From: Flavobacteriales bacterium UBA2040
GTDB lineage: Bacteria; Bacteroidota; Bacteroidia; Flavobacteriales_D; Crocinitomicaceae
DNA: 8,182 bases
Reading direction: 5' to 3'
NCBI GenBank assembly: GCA_002332715.1
Contig: DDBE01000160.1
Location: forward strand, 1-8,182
A model generated the notes under the pieces. The model ran no database searches. It was given only the letters and a program-made list of their open reading frames with translations, and was not told the origin of the DNA. The first letter of the stretch is position 1; each line of letters opens with the position of its first letter. The position numbers and the translations under genes are program-made. This document shows positions 6,136 to 8,182 of this stretch, piece by piece.

Positions 6136-8182
6136 TTAAATACTTACAAGAAAATTATAGTTTCTTGCATCACGCACCGCTTGGTATATTTTCGTTTGAA
6201 TATCCGTTCGAATATCCATTTTTACAATTTTCCAGTTTTCTGCGTTGGTGTTCACTCTGTTTGACAAAAATACGTAATTGATTTTGTCCGTTGGGTCTGC
6301 CCACGTTAATGTCCCTGTAAAGCCAGAGTGACCGTAACTGTCTGGATTTGCAGAAGAACACGCCGTTGCGGCTGTACCGTTTAAATTTGGTTTGTCAAAT
6401 CCGGCCCCTCTCTTATTTCTACCAGGAAATTGAACCGAGGTATATTCATCAATTACTTCTGGTTTAATTATTTCAACTCCACCATAGCTGCCTTTGTTTA
6501 AGAACATTTGCATCAATACGGCTAAATCATTGGCTGTTGAGAAAATCCCCGCATGACCGCAAACACCCCCCAACATGGCTGAACCCGGATCATGAACGTA
6601 ACCATGAACCAATTGTTTCCTAAATATCTTATCATATTCGGTCGGTGCAATTCGAGATAAATCAAACTTTTGATAGGCATTGAAGGTCATGGTCTGTAAG
6701 CCTAGTTTACTATAGATTTTTTTCTCTACGAAGTGTTCCATAGCAAGGCCGCCTTGTTTTTCAATGATTTTCTTTACGAAATAATAACCTAAATCAGAGT
6801 ATTTATAAGATTTGGACCCCAACGAACATGAAAGTATTCGTTGATACATCGTGTCTTTGTAAGCTTTGTTGATCCAAATATTCTTCGCAACGGGCACATC
6901 AAAATCTCCAGTCATCGTTGATGAATATAAATACGGTTTTAAATCTCCGTGATTTAGTGTTTTCATATAAAAAGGAATCCATGCAGGTAATCCTGCTTGA
7001 TGCGCCATCATATCTTTTAGCCATATATTTTTCATGGCATTGTCACCAACCACTTCAGGAATTAATGCTTCTAATGTGCTATCCAAACTAAATTTCCCTT
7101 CGCTTTGCAAATTCATCAAAGAGGCAGTTGAAGCGGCAATTTTTGAAATTGACGCGATGTCATAAATGGTTTCGCGTGTTACATGGCTTGTTTTATTATA
7201 ATCCAAGTATCCAAAATTCTTCTGGTAAACCACTTTTCCATCGTGCGCGAACATCACCTGACATCCAGGATATGCATGAGCATCCACCCCGTTTTGAGCT
7301 ATTTGGTCGATCCGGTCTAAGGTTTCTTGGTTCATCCCAAGGTATTCCGGTGCTACGTAACTCAACCGACCTAAGCCTTTCATTTCAAGTCCAAAGCCTT
7401 GTTTGAAGTTTGGGGTATAGAAAAATGGTAGCTTCCCATTGACATCATATGCGCCAAAAGCGGATTGAATAGCCATGGATCTATCTAAATCAGTATTTGC
7501 TGAAGCAACAATTATTCCTTGCAAATACGACAGATTTGCCGTTCGCTTTCTGTACAAAGAATTGGCATCGGTAAGCAACACGTACTTCACCTTGCCTTTG
7601 TAATTTGTAGCTATTCTTAATGCTTCGTCAATTCGTTCTCCGAAACCGTCAAGCAAGCAAATCGAATTTAAGTTGGCGTCTTTTTCGATAAAAAGTTGAT
7701 GGGGACTATAATGACCAATTTCATCTTTGAAAAATGTGGTGTCTGGATTAGCCGCAAAATACAAAATGGTATCTCTTAGGTTTTTTATCGGCAACAAATT
7801 ATCTTCGTTTTTCAAACTCGTCAAAGCAGCCGATTTTAATTGATACTCAAACGGCTTATCGTATTGACTAAAACTAGTAGTGTTCTTACTACCGTTGAAA
7901 ATGTTATATTTCAGTTTTAATATACGGGTACAACTTTTTCTGAGCTCTTCTTGATTCTTGTTGAAATAGGTATTTAAAAAGGGCAGAATTTCATTTTTGT
8001 TTTCTTTCGAAATACAGACCATATCCGATCCGTTCAAAATACTCTTCATGGCCTTTGAAATTTGTTCTTCCTTTGTGTGATTTGAGAAATCTTCGCTAAT
8101 AATAATACCATCAAAATCTAATTCAGCTCTTAAAAAGGCTTGACGAGAAACTTTTGTGAATTGCGGTAAGCGAGTCTTATAT
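6136..8182 (-). CDS. glycoside hydrolase family 3-like / class C beta-lactamase-like serine hydrolase fusion (5' end missing)
   Basis: The frame is open to the window edge, so the start is missing; 681 codons are visible (numbered here from the codon at 8181). Full fusion proteins of this kind in Bacteroidota are, as I recall, close to 1000 residues, so roughly the first 300 are outside. Residues 1-90 are the end of the GH3 catalytic barrel (LRAELDFDGIIISEDF at about 17-32, KAMKSILNGSDM). A GH3 C-terminal-type domain follows to about 260 (SLKNEDNLLPI, GAYDVNGKLPFFY). Residues about 280-665 are a penicillin-binding/beta-lactamase-like serine hydrolase with SISK (Ser344/Lys347, codons at 7152-7141), YSD (Tyr461) and HSG (His618), plus HDPGSAMLGGVCGHAGIFST. 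GH3 members of this type act on N-acetylglucosamine glycosides, and the second domain suggests peptidoglycan-related hydrolysis, presumably outside the cytoplasm. The GH3 nucleophile position (Asp in SDD/TDA) is Glu30 here, so the GH3 half may be inactive. An internal ATG at 8049 is not the start: the 44 codons before it are clearly GH3. Confidence 0.9.
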   Translation of the reverse strand, partial: YKTRLPQFTKVSRQAFLRAELDFDGIIISEDFSNHTKEEQISKAMKSILNGSDMVCISKENKNEILPFLNTYFNKNQEELRKSCTRILKLKYNIFNGSKNTTSFSQYDKPFEYQLKSAALTSLKNEDNLLPIKNLRDTILYFAANPDTTFFKDEIGHYSPHQLFIEKDANLNSICLLDGFGERIDEALRIATNYKGKVKYVLLTDANSLYRKRTANLSYLQGIIVASANTDLDRSMAIQSAFGAYDVNGKLPFFYTPNFKQGFGLEMKGLGRLSYVAPEYLGMNQETLDRIDQIAQNGVDAHAYPGCQVMFAHDGKVVYQKNFGYLDYNKTSHVTRETIYDIASISKIAASTASLMNLQSEGKFSLDSTLEALIPEVVGDNAMKNIWLKDMMAHQAGLPAWIPFYMKTLNHGDLKPYLYSSTMTGDFDVPVAKNIWINKAYKDTMYQRILSCSLGSKSYKYSDLGYYFVKKIIEKQGGLAMEHFVEKKIYSKLGLQTMTFNAYQKFDLSRIAPTEYDKIFRKQLVHGYVHDPGSAMLGGVCGHAGIFSTANDLAVLMQMFLNKGSYGGVEIIKPEVIDEYTSVQFPGRNKRGAGFDKPNLNGTAATACSSANPDSYGHSGFTGTLTWADPTDKINYVFLSNRVNTNAENWKIVKMDIRTDIQTKIYQAVRDARNYNFLVSI

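Noticed and set aside
7128..7406. Plus-strand open frame inside the GH3/serine-hydrolase gene
   Set aside because: It is antisense to the serine-hydrolase motif region and shows no recognisable domain.
8047..8049. ATG at 8049 as the start of the GH3 fusion gene
   Set aside because: The 44 codons upstream to the window edge are in frame and contain the GH3 FDG...SED segment, so the gene starts outside the window.
1..8182. CRISPR array, tRNA, transposase or phage module
   Set aside because: Scanning by eye found no regular spaced repeats, no cloverleaf-like RNA, no transposase or integrase motifs and no terminal inverted repeats with target duplications.

Overview
The window looks like a chromosomal segment of a low-GC Bacteroidota bacterium, most likely order Flavobacteriales. 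The main reasons are a BshA bacillithiol-pathway glycosyltransferase, a class 2 (quinone) dihydroorotate dehydrogenase, an HMG-CoA-lyase-like protein of the Bacteroidota type (ECPRDAMQG start motif), a GH3/serine-hydrolase fusion, an ECF sigma factor followed by a membrane protein, and lipoproteins whose cysteine is followed by acidic residues. A Crocinitomicaceae-like host is a guess from overall protein flavour. Every gene I can support lies on the minus strand, so transcription runs from high to low coordinates. I see no tRNA, rRNA, CRISPR array, insertion sequence or phage gene.

Reading in transcription order: (1) 8182-6136 is the 3' part of a large gene, cut by the window edge, for a GH3-type glycosidase domain fused to a class-C-like serine hydrolase. 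The GH3 nucleophile position carries Glu instead of Asp, while the serine-hydrolase motifs are intact. (2) 6104-4959 is bshA, 31 bases behind it and probably co-transcribed. (3) A 139-base AT-rich intergenic stretch holds a good candidate ECF-type promoter (TGTAACGA, 16 bases, TCTATA) and an inverted repeat over the expected transcription start. (4) 4819-4247 is an ECF sigma factor. (5) 4245-3080 is a single-pass membrane protein in the anti-sigma position. It is broken into three frames by what appear to be two +1 frameshifts. Removing one base at each site gives one continuous frame of about 387 residues. (6) 3009-27 is a tightly packed four-gene group: pyrD, an HMG-CoA-lyase-like gene, and two lipoproteins of unknown function, with junctions of 1, 1 and -1 bases.

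The window therefore holds three transcription units in series: GH3/serine hydrolase-bshA (UDP-GlcNAc-linked thiol synthesis next to a putative sugar/peptidoglycan enzyme), sigma-membrane regulator (an envelope-signalling unit, possibly autoregulated and possibly damaged), and pyrD-lyase-lipoproteins (pyrimidine synthesis with branched-chain catabolism). I find no convincing new defence or mobile system. The items most worth a second look are the double frameshift in the regulator, the altered GH3 active site, and the sigma-gene promoter region.
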